A stretch of DNA of 64,000 nucleotides from Thermoleophilia bacterium (GCA_020438485.1 JAGQUM010000001.1:1-64000), one strand, 5' to 3'. Numbered from the stretch's first letter, positions 17,277-25,959 are shown. Made by a program: numbers and translations. Notes: generated by a model from the sequence alone, not told the origin.

Positions 17277-17519
17277 TCAGGACGTCAGTGCGGCGAGGGC
17301 GGTGACCGCCGCCGCGAGCGTGAGGATACCGGCCGCCACCAGCAGCAGGGTCCGCTCGGAGACACCCAGGATCATGCGCCCGCCGTTGGGCGCAACCCGT
17401 GCCACCCGTTTCTCGCAGAACGGGCAGACGGTGGTGTCGGCCGCCAGTGGCAGGCCGCAATGGCCGCACGCCGGGGCGGAGCGGTTGTTTCCCTGGACGT
17501 CGGTGGATTTTGGGCGCAC
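17277..17519 (-). CDS. Zinc-ribbon protein with a C-terminal membrane helix
   Basis: An 80-residue protein. Residues 18-40 form a double CxxC ribbon (CGHCGLPLAADTTVCPFCEKR) and the C-terminus is a single transmembrane helix (TLLLVAAGILTLAAAVTALA). Start GTG 17519 lies 5 bases past the stop of the upstream gene, suggesting coupling. A membrane-tethered zinc ribbon; function unknown. Confidence 0.65.
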   Translation of the reverse strand: MRPKSTDVQGNNRSAPACGHCGLPLAADTTVCPFCEKRVARVAPNGGRMILGVSERTLLLVAAGILTLAAAVTALAALTS

Positions 17520-17524
17520 GATGC

Positions 17525-17953
17525 TCAGTGGTTGTCGTTGTCTCGGGCGAAGAACCGTTCGGCGGCGTCCCACCCCGGGCCGGCGGTGGACGCGCCGGGG
17601 GCCGGCGGCCCCGTCGGGGAGGGCGGTGGCGCGCCCGCACCGGCCGGCGACTCGGCGGCGGGGGCGGGGGTGGCCGAACCTCCCGGGCCGGTCAGGGCGG
17701 CGATCTCGGCGTCCTTCGCCTCGATCTCCATGCGCGCGCTCTCGACGGCGGCGACCTGGGCGCTCAGGGGCGTCCCGTCGAGCCCGCCGTCGTTGATCAG
17801 CGAGACCGCCTTCGCGCCCAGTTCCTCCAGCGCCGCGCGGTGCTGGCGTTCCAGGAGGCGCCGCTCCCCCTGCACGCGGGCACGCTTGATGGACTCCTGG
17901 ACGTCGCCGGCGATGCGGCCGGCCTGCTGAGTCAACTGGTCGAGAAGCGACAT
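17525..17953 (-). CDS. Helical protein with proline-rich tail
   Basis: A 142-residue protein. Residues 1-90 are predicted helical or coiled coil (LLDQLTQQAGRIAGDVQESI, then RARVQGERRLLERQHRAALEEL), and 95-130 are alanine/proline/glycine-rich and probably disordered. ATG 17953 is the first good start. Upstream of the two zinc-ribbon genes in the same direction. Not recognised. Confidence 0.65.
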   Translation of the reverse strand: MSLLDQLTQQAGRIAGDVQESIKRARVQGERRLLERQHRAALEELGAKAVSLINDGGLDGTPLSAQVAAVESARMEIEAKDAEIAALTGPGGSATPAPAAESPAGAGAPPPSPTGPPAPGASTAGPGWDAAERFFARDNDNH

Positions 17954-18106
17954 GTGTGTCTCCGGCACTTGCGTGAGGGCCCTGCCCGGCGAAGTGTAGC
18001 CGCCGACGGCACCGTGTCATGGGTAGTTCGTCACAGTTGTGGCGAGTTCCGTAATAAACCTGCAAATAGCGTCGTGGGTGTCGCCGAACATCACCCGGAG
18101 GTCACC

Positions 18107-18355
18107 ATGACGCAGACCATCGCCGCCCATCTCGCCTCGCACGCCCACGCGTGGTGGAACACCCGCCTCGACGCCGCCCGCCAGGGCCAGCGTGGTCAGG
18201 GCACGGTGGAGTACGTGGGCATCGTCGTCACCATCGCACTGCTGCTCAGCGCGGTCGCCGTCGCCTCGAAGGGGTGGGGTAACGACGTCGGCAACGCCCT
18301 CAAGAACGTCATCAAGAGCTCCATCGACCTCGTGGCGAACCCCAAGGGCCGCTAG
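18107..18355 (+). CDS. Flp/Fap-type pilin-like protein
   Basis: An 82-residue protein. A hydrophilic lead of about 30 residues is followed by G-QGTVEYVGIVVTIALLL: a prepilin cleavage site with glutamate at position +5 and a hydrophobic helix, as in Flp pilins. The short C-terminal tail (VIKSSIDLVANPKGR) also fits. ATG 18107 follows CGGAGG. No tad/cpa assembly genes or prepilin peptidase are nearby, so assembly must rely on genes elsewhere. Its TAG shares CTAG with the convergent gene. Confidence 0.75.
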   Translation: MTQTIAAHLASHAHAWWNTRLDAARQGQRGQGTVEYVGIVVTIALLLSAVAVASKGWGNDVGNALKNVIKSSIDLVANPKGR

Positions 18356-19656
18356 GGCTGCGGGGCGGTGGCTCCCCGTGGCCACGCGCCCCGGGGAGCC
18401 GTGCCGGCGTCGTCGTCGTCCATCACGGCCAGGGCGATGTCGGCGCCGCGCATGTCCGCCCGTCCCGTGACGGTGCCGCGCAGGTCCGTGTCGCGCATGA
18501 CGGCCCCCAGGAAGACGGCGCCCTCGATGCGCGCGTCGCGCAGGCACGCGCCGGTCAGGTCGGCCCCGGCGAGGACCGCGCCCTCCAACCGCGCGCACGT
18601 GAGGTCGGCGCCCCTCAGGTCGGCACGCGTGAAGTCGGCCCGGGAGAGATCCACCCCGGCCATCCTGAATCCCGCCAGCCGCGCGTCGGCGAAGCGGGCG
18701 CGGGCCAGGCTGCCCGCCCCCGAGAACGTCGCCGGCGGGAGGTTGCCGTCGGCGTTGACCCCCGAGAGGTCGACGCCCGCGAGCGTGGCGCCCCTCAACA
18801 GGCCCAAAGCGGTGCCGGCCAGCGTGGCCCCGGTCAGATTGAGTCCGCTGGCGTCGACGCCGCGGATGTCGGCCCCCGACAGGTCGGCGCCGGACAGGTC
18901 GGCCTGGCTGAGGTCGGCACCGCGCAGGCACGTCCCCTCCAGCCGGGTGCGGCGCAGCCGGGCGCGGAACGCGGTGGCACCCGTCAGGTCGGCGCCCGAC
19001 AGGTCGGCCCCGTCCAGATCGGCGTCCGACAGGTCGGCCCCCCGCAGGCGGAAACCCTGCAGGTCGCGGCCGCGCAGCGACGCGGCGAACAGGTTGTGCA
19101 CGGCGTCCGGCACCTTCGGCCCGTTGCGCAGCGGACCCGCACCCCACTCCGTGCCGCTCAGGTTGGCCCCCGCCAGATCCGCGCCGTCGAGCACCGCGCC
19201 GTCCAGCCGGGCCCCCGTGAGGTCGGCCCCGCGCAGGAACGCCCCGCCCAGGTGGGCGCCCGACAGGTTGGCCCCGCGCAGGTCGACGCCATGCAGGATC
19301 GACTCGGCCAGGTTCGCGCCCGTCAGGTCGGCGCCCTCGAGGATGGCGGCCGTCAGGTCGGCTCCGCGGAACGTGGCCCGCCCCAGGGCGGCGCGTGCCA
19401 TGGTGACGCCGCGCAGGTCGTCGCCAGAGAAGTCGGCGCGGCGCAGGTCCGCGCCGCTGACATCGACGCCGGTCATGCAGACGCCGCCGACGTTGGCCCG
19501 GGCGGCACCGCGCGCGCCCGCCAGCCAACGGGCGTGCCCGGCCACCATCGCGCGCGCGGCGTCGTCGGGGTTGTGGGTGCGTCGAACGCGGGGCAGTGGC
19601 ACGCCGCTCCTCGGATCGGGTGTCGCGGGCGGCGGGGGTTGCGCCGCGTACGTCAT
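18352..19656 (-). CDS. Large pentapeptide-repeat protein
   Basis: A 434-residue protein. After a proline-rich lead and a short helix (about 1-55), residues 60-410 are made of A(D/N)LxG-type pentads that build a square right-handed beta-helix. The repeat is broken at about 170-190 (an insert with NGPKVPDAVHNLFAASL) and again near 295-320, giving two or three coils. Such proteins include DNA mimics that protect gyrase, but many have no known role. ATG 19656. The strong antisense frame opposite it is a by-product of the repeated codons. Confidence 0.88.
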   Translation of the reverse strand: MTYAAQPPPPATPDPRSGVPLPRVRRTHNPDDAARAMVAGHARWLAGARGAARANVGGVCMTGVDVSGADLRRADFSGDDLRGVTMARAALGRATFRGADLTAAILEGADLTGANLAESILHGVDLRGANLSGAHLGGAFLRGADLTGARLDGAVLDGADLAGANLSGTEWGAGPLRNGPKVPDAVHNLFAASLRGRDLQGFRLRGADLSDADLDGADLSGADLTGATAFRARLRRTRLEGTCLRGADLSQADLSGADLSGADIRGVDASGLNLTGATLAGTALGLLRGATLAGVDLSGVNADGNLPPATFSGAGSLARARFADARLAGFRMAGVDLSRADFTRADLRGADLTCARLEGAVLAGADLTGACLRDARIEGAVFLGAVMRDTDLRGTVTGRADMRGADIALAVMDDDDAGTAPRGAWPRGATAPQP

Positions 19657-19726
19657 CTATCGGCCGCGACGGCCCGGAACGAGAGCCAGGCGGCGCGGTC
19701 GCCGCCGCCCGTACCATGGCGGCGTG

Positions 19727-20218
19727 ATGTGGCATCCGACCGCCGCCCCCGGCGCGCCGATCGGCGCGGCCGACGCCTCGCGGCGCTGGGCGCTGGCCCG
19801 CCACGGCCGGACCGCGTTCCCGGGCCTCACGGCACCCGAGGCCGAGCGCTACGGGGTCGCGCTCGGCGCCCGCGACCCCGGCGACCTGCTGGTGGGCGTG
19901 GCGCTCGACGCGCTGCTGACCGGCGGGGCGGGCCCCCACGTGCTGACCGGCGACGGCGCGCTGGGCATCGTCCTGGGCCCGCATCCCCACGTGCATGGGG
20001 TCCACGTGTGCATGGGCGAGGCCGGGGAGGGCGACCGCGTCGTGGGGGCCGTGGAGGAGCTCGGGGGCGGGGTGTGGCGGTGGCTCGCGCGCCGCCGGGT
20101 GCCGCGCGACGCGCACGTCGCCGCCCTCGACGCGGTGGCCGACGCGCGCGACGCGCGCGAGCTTGCGTCGTGGTCGCGGTGGCCCGGCGTCGGCCCGGAC
20201 GACGGGCCCAACGCGTAG
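19727..20218 (+). CDS. Hypothetical protein
   Basis: A 163-residue protein with mixed alpha/beta character and several histidines (PHPHVHGVHVCMGE). It starts at ATG 19727 (GTG 19724 is adjacent). It heads a run of four same-strand genes ending in an MscS channel. I do not recognise the family; the HPHVHGVHV segment could bind metal. Confidence 0.6.
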   Translation: MWHPTAAPGAPIGAADASRRWALARHGRTAFPGLTAPEAERYGVALGARDPGDLLVGVALDALLTGGAGPHVLTGDGALGIVLGPHPHVHGVHVCMGEAGEGDRVVGAVEELGGGVWRWLARRRVPRDAHVAALDAVADARDARELASWSRWPGVGPDDGPNA

Positions 20219-20228
20219 GGTCCCCGTC

Positions 20229-20537
20229 GTGGCCGACAAGAACTCCATGTACCTGGTGCGCTTCCGTGCCCGCGAGGACGCGGAGATCGGCGACGACGCC
20301 ACCGAGCGTCTGCGCGACGCGCTCACGACCATGCCGGGCATCGGGCACGTCCACGGCACCACGCTCGACCCCGACCACGGCATCGTGACCGGCGAGTTCC
20401 AGGTGGACGTCACCCGCGGGATCGGGGCGGCGTCCCGCGACGGGGCCCGGGTGGCGAAGGAGGCCCTCAAGGTCGCGGGATTCCCCGACGCGCAGATCGT
20501 CGAGCTGTGGGTGGGCCTGCGCGACGAACCGTCGTGA
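20229..20537 (+). CDS. Small hypothetical ferredoxin-fold-like protein
   Basis: A 102-residue protein with an alternating strand/helix pattern (MYLVRFRAREDAEI, then GIVTGEFQVDVTRGI, then GFPDAQIVELWVGL). GTG 20229 lies 10 bases after the preceding stop, and its own stop overlaps the GTG of the DUF1385 gene. Function unknown. Confidence 0.6.
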   Translation: MADKNSMYLVRFRAREDAEIGDDATERLRDALTTMPGIGHVHGTTLDPDHGIVTGEFQVDVTRGIGAASRDGARVAKEALKVAGFPDAQIVELWVGLRDEPS

Positions 20538-21454
20538 CCGCCGGCGGCGCGCCCCAGGTGGGGGGAAGCGCGCTCCCCGGCGGGGTGATGATGCGCACGC
20601 GCGGGCGGGTGGGCGTCGCCGTGCGCAGCGAGGCGGACGGGGCGATCGTGACCACGGCGTTCGCGCCCCGCACCCCCACGGGCCGGTGGGCGGGCTGGCC
20701 GCTGCTGCGCGGCGCCGTCGCGATGCGCACGGCGCTCACCACGGGCCGTGAGGCCATGGAGGCGGGCGAGCGGCTGCGGTGGGGCGACGGGACCGACGCG
20801 CGCGACGGGCGCGGCGCGGCCGCGACGGCCGCGGTGGTCGTCGGGGCGCTGGTGGGCGGCCTGGCCCAGGTGCTCGGCTTCCGGGTGGCCCCGGTGGTCA
20901 TCGCCAAGGAGGCGGGCCTCACGGGCGCGTGGTTCATCGTCGCGGAGGCCGCGCTGCGGCTGGGCCTGCTGCTGGGGGCGCTGATGCTGGTCGCGGCGCT
21001 GCCCCCGTTCCGCCGGCTGCTGCGCTACCACGGGGCCGAGCACAAGGCGATCGCCGCGTTCGAGGCGGGGGCCGCGCTCACGGCGCCGTCCGCGGCGTGC
21101 TTCACCCGATTCCACCCCAGGTGCGGCACGTCGTACCTGGTGGTGTCGGCGTTCGTGTCGATCGCGGTGTACGGCGCGGTGCTGGCCATCACGGGGGCAT
21201 TCAGCTACACGGCGCTGATCGCCACCCGGCTCGTCGGCGGACCCGTGGTCACGGCGCTGACGTTCGAGATCCAGCGCCAGGCGGCCCGGCGCCGGGGGCC
21301 GTGGGCACTGGTGACACGGCCGGGCCTGGCGGCCCAGCGGCTGACGACGCGCGAGCCCGGCCACGGCGAACTCGACGTGGCGATCGCGGCCCTGCGGGCG
21401 GCCCTCGGGCCCGACCCCGCCCGGGCCCCGTGCCGGGTCGGGACGGGGGCGTAG
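20534..21454 (+). CDS. DUF1385 family membrane protein
   Basis: A 306-residue protein of the DUF1385 family. Family blocks seen: GGVMMRTRGRVGVAVR at the start, YHGAEHKAIAAFE, and HPRCGTSYLVVSAF. About four transmembrane segments lie between residues 95 and 250. In other bacteria members often sit beside rpmE/prfA, which are not here. GTG 20534 overlaps the preceding stop. Confidence 0.85.
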   Translation: MTAGGAPQVGGSALPGGVMMRTRGRVGVAVRSEADGAIVTTAFAPRTPTGRWAGWPLLRGAVAMRTALTTGREAMEAGERLRWGDGTDARDGRGAAATAAVVVGALVGGLAQVLGFRVAPVVIAKEAGLTGAWFIVAEAALRLGLLLGALMLVAALPPFRRLLRYHGAEHKAIAAFEAGAALTAPSAACFTRFHPRCGTSYLVVSAFVSIAVYGAVLAITGAFSYTALIATRLVGGPVVTALTFEIQRQAARRRGPWALVTRPGLAAQRLTTREPGHGELDVAIAALRAALGPDPARAPCRVGTGA

Positions 21455-21457
21455 CCG

Positions 21458-22294
21458 GTGCCCGACCTGCCGGACTGGGGCCAGCGCCTGGTCGCCGTCG
21501 GGATCGTCGGGCTCGTCGCGTTGATCGCGACGTGGCTGCTGCGGTGGCTGCTGGGCCGGTTCGCCGCCCGCCTACGCGGGGCGCTGCCCGAGGAGAGCCC
21601 CGCCGGCAAGCGTGCGAAGACCCTCGTGAGCGTGCTCGGCGCATTCGGCGTCGTGGTGATCTGGCTCGTCGCGTTCGTCACCGCGCTGGAGATCGGCGGC
21701 GTGCCCGTCGGTCCCCTCATCGCCACTGCCGGCATCGGCGGCGTGGCGCTGGGATTCGGCATGCAGAACCTCGTGCGCGACTACGTCGCCGGGCTGTTCG
21801 TGCTGTCCGAGAACCAGTACGACGTGGGCGACAGCGTCAAGGTCGCCGGCGTGGAGGGGACGGTGGAGGCCATCACGCTGCGCTCCACGGTGCTGCGCGC
21901 GCAGGACGGCTCCCGCCACGTGGTGTCCAATGGAGAGATCCGGGTCAGCACCAACACCACGCGCGGGTACTCGCGCTGCCTTGTGAGCGTGGTCCTCGCG
22001 CATGACGCCGACCTGGACGCCGCCATCGCCGTGACGCGGCGGGTGGTGGCGGGCCTGGAGGCCGATCACGCGGGCGACGGGTCGCTGACCGGGCCCGGAA
22101 CGGTGCTCGGCGTCGACGCCGTCACCCCGGACGGTCCCCAGATCTCGTGCTTCATCGAGACCACGCCGGGGCGCCAGTTCGCGCTGGGCCGCGAGCTGCG
22201 CCGGCGCCTGCTGACCGGGTTCCGCGACGCGGGGGTATCGATGCCTCCCGGCGCGCCTCCCGCGGCGTCCCGGCCGTCCGGACCGGCCGTGTAG
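21458..22294 (+). CDS. MscS-type mechanosensitive channel
   Basis: A 278-residue small-conductance channel. Three transmembrane helices lie before residue 110; the pore-lining/beta-domain junction reads GPLIATAGIGGVALGFGMQNLVRDYVAGLF, followed by the Sm-like beta domain (VGDSVKVAGVEGTVEAITLRST) and a C-terminal alpha/beta domain. It releases solutes on hypo-osmotic shock. GTG 21458, three bases after the DUF1385 stop. Confidence 0.9.
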   Translation: MPDLPDWGQRLVAVGIVGLVALIATWLLRWLLGRFAARLRGALPEESPAGKRAKTLVSVLGAFGVVVIWLVAFVTALEIGGVPVGPLIATAGIGGVALGFGMQNLVRDYVAGLFVLSENQYDVGDSVKVAGVEGTVEAITLRSTVLRAQDGSRHVVSNGEIRVSTNTTRGYSRCLVSVVLAHDADLDAAIAVTRRVVAGLEADHAGDGSLTGPGTVLGVDAVTPDGPQISCFIETTPGRQFALGRELRRRLLTGFRDAGVSMPPGAPPAASRPSGPAV

Positions 22295-22300
22295 GGCCGC

Positions 22301-23296
22301 CTACCGGTCGGCGTAGAGGTCCTGGTAGTGGGCCACCGCCTCGTCCACCCGCTCGCCGAACTCGGCCTCGAGCCCGGCGTTCGCGCCCTCGCGGAACGCG
22401 CCGAGCTGGACGTCGCGCCTGGCCGGCGCGTGCCCCTTGGCCCCCATCATGCGGGCCACGTCGGTCAGCACCGCCCCGGGGTCCGCGCACAGGCGCGAGT
22501 ACGGCACGCTCAGCACGGTCTCGGGTCCCAGCGCGTCCGCCGCGCGGGCGATGTCGCGCTCCACCAGCACCACCTGCGCGGCCACCTGTCGCCACGGGGG
22601 TTCGCCGTCCAGCTCCGGTGCGTGCGGGTGCAGCGACGCCCAGCGGGTCTCGTCGCCGTACATCGAGCGGCGCATCTTGATGAGCGACAGCGCGGTCTCG
22701 CGGGCGGGGCGCGTGATCCACGCGAAGCACGTGCGCGGCATGCGGCGTGCCATCTCGCGCATGTGCCAGGCCATCAGCATCGGCTTGAAGGCCATGGGGC
22801 GGCCCGCGGCGCCGGCCATCGCGATGAGGGTGGCCCGCAGCGTCGCCCAGTCGATGGCCTCGTCGTGCGTCGGGTCGCGCTGGCGCATGTCGGGGTAGCG
22901 CAGGTGATGGCTCCAGAAGTAGCCGAACTCGTGGGGCTCCGACACCCCCGTCGTGCGCCCGAACGACGAGGCGAACGACGACTCGAGCCGGTCGACGCCC
23001 AGCTTGCGCGCCAGGCGCAGCCCGTACGTGGGTGCCAACCAGAACGCGGCCGACAGGTTGTTGACGTAGCCGACGTCGAGGCCGCTGGCGATCACCTGGT
23101 ACAGGAGCGTGGTGCCCGACCGGGGCGAGCCCACCACGTGCAGCGTGGGCAGCGTCTCGGGGGCGCCGGGGTCGGTTGCGTCGCGCTCGTGCGGGGCGAG
23201 CAGCAGGTTGAGGTGCTCGAGGAAGTCCTCGTCCGCGGCATCCTTCGCGAACGCCGAGCTGAGACCGCCGTCGACGCGGCGCGAGTACCGGGCCAT
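22301..23296 (-). CDS. Sulfotransferase family protein
   Basis: A 331-residue protein of the Stf-type sulfotransferase family that uses PAPS as donor. The 5'-phosphosulfate loop is VVGSPRSGTTLLYQV at about residue 55; a later ITRPARETALSL (about 180) fits the 3'-phosphate-binding region, and LSVPYSRLCADPGAVL near 260 is a usual C-terminal block. The acceptor could be a lipid, glycan or small molecule. ATG 23296. Confidence 0.82.
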   Translation of the reverse strand: MARYSRRVDGGLSSAFAKDAADEDFLEHLNLLLAPHERDATDPGAPETLPTLHVVGSPRSGTTLLYQVIASGLDVGYVNNLSAAFWLAPTYGLRLARKLGVDRLESSFASSFGRTTGVSEPHEFGYFWSHHLRYPDMRQRDPTHDEAIDWATLRATLIAMAGAAGRPMAFKPMLMAWHMREMARRMPRTCFAWITRPARETALSLIKMRRSMYGDETRWASLHPHAPELDGEPPWRQVAAQVVLVERDIARAADALGPETVLSVPYSRLCADPGAVLTDVARMMGAKGHAPARRDVQLGAFREGANAGLEAEFGERVDEAVAHYQDLYADR

Positions 23297-23352
23297 GGGG
23301 CGACACTACCAGCGGGCCCCGCGGCGTCCGACGACGGCGCGAGACTACGCCC

Positions 23353-24516
23353 GTGACGGACGACCCGATCGGCTTCGGCGTGTTCCTGGCCCCGTTCCAC
23401 GAGGTGGGCGAGAACCCGACGCTGTGCCTCGAGCGCGACCTGGAGATCATCGCCCACTGCGACCGGCTGGGCTTCCAGGAGGCGTGGGTGGGCGAGCACC
23501 ACTCCACGGGCTGGGAGACCATCGCATCGCCGGAGCTGTTCCTGGCGTTCGCGGCCGAGCGCACCCGTCACATCCGCCTGGGCACGGGCGCCATCAGCCT
23601 TCCGTACCACCACCCGCTGATGGTGGCCGACCGGGTCGTGATGCTCGATCACCTCACGCGCGGTCGCATCAACGTGGGCTTCGGGCCGGGTGGCCACGTC
23701 ACGGACGCGGTGATGCTCGGCCTGGACCCCGCCCGCCTGCGCGACATGATGGCCGAGTCGCTGGACGTGATCCTGCGGCTCTGGACAGACCCGTCTGCCT
23801 TTAGTTGTGAGGGCTCGTGGTTCCGGCTCGTGGACGCCGTTCTCCAGCTCCGGCCGTATCAGCGCCCCCACCCACCCATCGCGGTGACCAGCCTCGAGTC
23901 GCCCGCGGGGATGCGCCTGGCGGGCCGCACCGGGGCGGGCGTGCTGCAGTTGGCCGTCGCCAAGGGCACGGGGGCGCCCATGGACTTCCGCGCCCAGTGG
24001 GCGCACGCGGAGGAGGCCGCGGCCGAGGCGGGGCGCGTGGCCGACCGCCGCGGGTGGCGCCTGGTCATCCCGGCGCACATCGCCGAGACCCGCGCGCGCG
24101 CGGTCGCCGACATCCGGGAGGGCGGAGCCCGCCACCTGCTGGAGTACGTCGAGGCCACGACGGGCCGCCCGTGTCCCGTGCCGGGGCCCCCCGACCAGAT
24201 CGTGGAGCAGATGGCCGACCGCGGGGCGTGGGTGGTCGGCACACCGGACGACCTCGTGGCGGTGATCGACGGCATGCGCGAGGCGACGGGCGGGTTCGGC
24301 GGCCTGCTGCTGTGGGGACACGAATGGGCCGCGCCGGAGGCGGTGCGGCGCTCGTACGAGCTCGTTGCGCGCCACGTGATGCCCCGCGTGCGGGGCGATC
24401 TCGACGGGATTATCGCATCGCAGGCGATCGCGCGCCAAAAAGCTGGTGATGTGCATCGCCTTCGCACGGAGGCCACGTGCGCCGCCGCTCAACCCTCACC
24501 GTCGAGTCGACCGTGA
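23353..24516 (+). CDS. LLM-class flavin-dependent oxidoreductase
   Basis: A 387-residue bacterial-luciferase-like monooxygenase. Seen: FGVFLAPFHEVGENP at the start, GFQEAWVGEHHSTGWE, RLGTGAISLPYHHPLMVAD and LLLWGHEWAAPEA near the end. The enzyme would use reduced FMN and oxygen on an unknown substrate. It is divergent from the sulfotransferase gene by 56 bases. GTG 23353. Confidence 0.88.
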   Translation: MTDDPIGFGVFLAPFHEVGENPTLCLERDLEIIAHCDRLGFQEAWVGEHHSTGWETIASPELFLAFAAERTRHIRLGTGAISLPYHHPLMVADRVVMLDHLTRGRINVGFGPGGHVTDAVMLGLDPARLRDMMAESLDVILRLWTDPSAFSCEGSWFRLVDAVLQLRPYQRPHPPIAVTSLESPAGMRLAGRTGAGVLQLAVAKGTGAPMDFRAQWAHAEEAAAEAGRVADRRGWRLVIPAHIAETRARAVADIREGGARHLLEYVEATTGRPCPVPGPPDQIVEQMADRGAWVVGTPDDLVAVIDGMREATGGFGGLLLWGHEWAAPEAVRRSYELVARHVMPRVRGDLDGIIASQAIARQKAGDVHRLRTEATCAAAQPSPSSRP

Positions 24517-24539
24517 GTGAGACACATTGAGTGACGTTA

Positions 24540-24932
24540 CTATGCGAAGCGACCGCCGCGCTGGAGCACCTCGATTGCGTAACCGTCGGGGTCGGTGACG
24601 AAGAAGTACCGGGCCGTGAAGTCGCCGTTGCGCATGTCCTTGACGGGCTTCGGATCGAGCCCGGCGTCGCTCAGCCGGGCGTGCTCCGCGTCGAGGTCGT
24701 CGACGCTGACGGCCAGGTGGCCGTAGCCGTCGCCGAGCTCGTACGGCTCCTCCCGGCCCTTGTTGACGGTCAGCTCCACTTCGAACGGGCCTTCGTCGCC
24801 GCGCAGGTACACCAGCACGAAGTCGTCGAACTCGAGCCGCTGCGCGACACCCAGCCCGAACGCCCGCTCGTAGAACGCGCACGACGCGGCCTCGTCGCGC
24901 ACGCGGATCATCTGGTGGATGGGCCGTGCCAT
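24540..24932 (-). CDS. Glyoxalase/VOC-fold protein, lactoylglutathione-lyase-like
   Basis: A 130-residue vicinal-oxygen-chelate protein. Two beta-alpha-beta-beta-beta units carry the likely metal ligands: His6 (IHQMIRV), Glu55-56 region (EVELTVN), His71 (GYGHLAVSV) and the late glutamate in DGYAIEVL. This set matches glyoxalase I, which detoxifies methylglyoxal, but other VOC lyases look similar. ATG 24932. Confidence 0.8.
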   Translation of the reverse strand: MARPIHQMIRVRDEAASCAFYERAFGLGVAQRLEFDDFVLVYLRGDEGPFEVELTVNKGREEPYELGDGYGHLAVSVDDLDAEHARLSDAGLDPKPVKDMRNGDFTARYFFVTDPDGYAIEVLQRGGRFA

Positions 24933-25161
24933 GGGGCTCCCCCGTATCCGTATCGCGGTCGACACCACCTTACGCGGCGCACCGGCCGACCCCGGCGCGT
25001 CCGCGTCTCGCTCACAAACAGGCGGAATCGCACACAAAGGCGGCGGGTTTCCTTGCAGCTTGCGTCGCCACCCGCTCACAACTGGCCGCGAGGGTGGTCG
25101 TCGTCACTGCGGGGCACATGCCGGCGCGTGGCGCATCCATCTCCCCAGAAAGGGCATGCCC

Positions 25162-25878
25162 ATGGTTTCCCGTCGCTCCCTGGCCGCCGCGCTCGCCATC
25201 GTCGCGGCCGGCACGTCAACGGCGGCCGCCCAGGTGCTCAACGGCACGGCGGGCGCGGACGTCCTGCAGGGCACGAACCGCGGTGATGTGATCACCGCGG
25301 CCGCCGGCAACGACGTCGTCGCCGGGTACCACGGCCGCGACACCATCCTCGGCAACGACGGCGCCGACCTGCTGATGGGCGGCCGCCAGAACGACACCCT
25401 CCTCGGCGGCGTCGACAACGACACGCTGATGGGTGGGCCCGGCGCCGACGTGGTCCTCGGCCAGGGCGGCGACGACCAGGCGTTCGGAGGCTGGGGGCGC
25501 GACGTGGTCAGCGGCGGGTCCGGCAACGACCGCATCCTGGGCGGCTACGGCAGCGACACGCTCTACGCCGGCGGAGGCGAGGACGTGGTCATGGGCGGCC
25601 CCGGCAACGACGTCATCCACTCGCGGGCGGCCGACGCGCAGCGCGACGTCATCGTCTGCGGGCGCGGCCACGACGTGGTCATCGCGCGCCCGGAGGACTC
25701 GGTGGACGCGAGCTGCGAGAAGGTCACCGTGCTGGCGGCCGGCGACGCGGCGACGGATCCGGGCGACGAGAACGCCGCCCCCGCCGCGCTGCGTGCCGCG
25801 GCCGGCCGTGACAACGGCAAGGGCGACGGCGCCGGCAAGGGGGCGAAGCGCGTCGGCGATCACCGCGGCCACCGTTAG
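25162..25878 (+). CDS. Secreted calcium-binding RTX-like repeat protein
   Basis: A 238-residue exported protein. Signal peptide MVSRRSLAAALAIVAAG with cleavage likely after AAA near residue 24. Residues 28-150 hold about twelve nonapeptide RTX repeats of GGxGxDxLx type (GGPGADVVLGQGGDD, GGSGNDRILGGYGSD), which form a calcium-stabilised beta-roll; the tail is glycine/lysine-rich. No protease or lipase domain is attached. ATG 25162 has AAAGGG at the right distance; ATG 25156 is too close to it. Export is by Sec, not by a type I system. Confidence 0.85.
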   Translation: MVSRRSLAAALAIVAAGTSTAAAQVLNGTAGADVLQGTNRGDVITAAAGNDVVAGYHGRDTILGNDGADLLMGGRQNDTLLGGVDNDTLMGGPGADVVLGQGGDDQAFGGWGRDVVSGGSGNDRILGGYGSDTLYAGGGEDVVMGGPGNDVIHSRAADAQRDVIVCGRGHDVVIARPEDSVDASCEKVTVLAAGDAATDPGDENAAPAALRAAAGRDNGKGDGAGKGAKRVGDHRGHR

Positions 25879-25888
25879 GCCCGGAGCT

Positions 25889-25915
25889 CCCCGGGGCGGT
25901 GGTCCCGCCCCGGGG
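25889..25915 (+). terminator. Terminator of the RTX-like gene
   Basis: CCCCGGGGCGG / CCGCCCCGGGG, an 11-base-pair perfect stem with a 5-base loop, 10 bases after the stop codon. Confidence 0.65.
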
Positions 25916-25959
25916 GGCGGCGTGCAACGGGTCCGGGCGCGTCCCGGCGGCGGCATGAC

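Noticed and set aside
18400-19650. CRISPR-like regular repeat
   Set aside because: Periodicity is 15 bases and protein-level (pentads), repeats are not identical and no unique spacers or cas genes occur.
18368-19700. Long plus-strand frame opposite the pentapeptide-repeat gene
   Set aside because: Its product is a regular R-S-A-P pattern, the direct antisense echo of repeated GADL codons. The last part (from 19727) is a separate real gene.
18017-21364. Very long minus-strand open frame (over 1,100 codons)
   Set aside because: It runs through the antisense frames of several better-supported genes and through the pentapeptide-repeat gene in a different frame; composition is arginine/histidine-rich without any domain. 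It is a GC-driven shadow.
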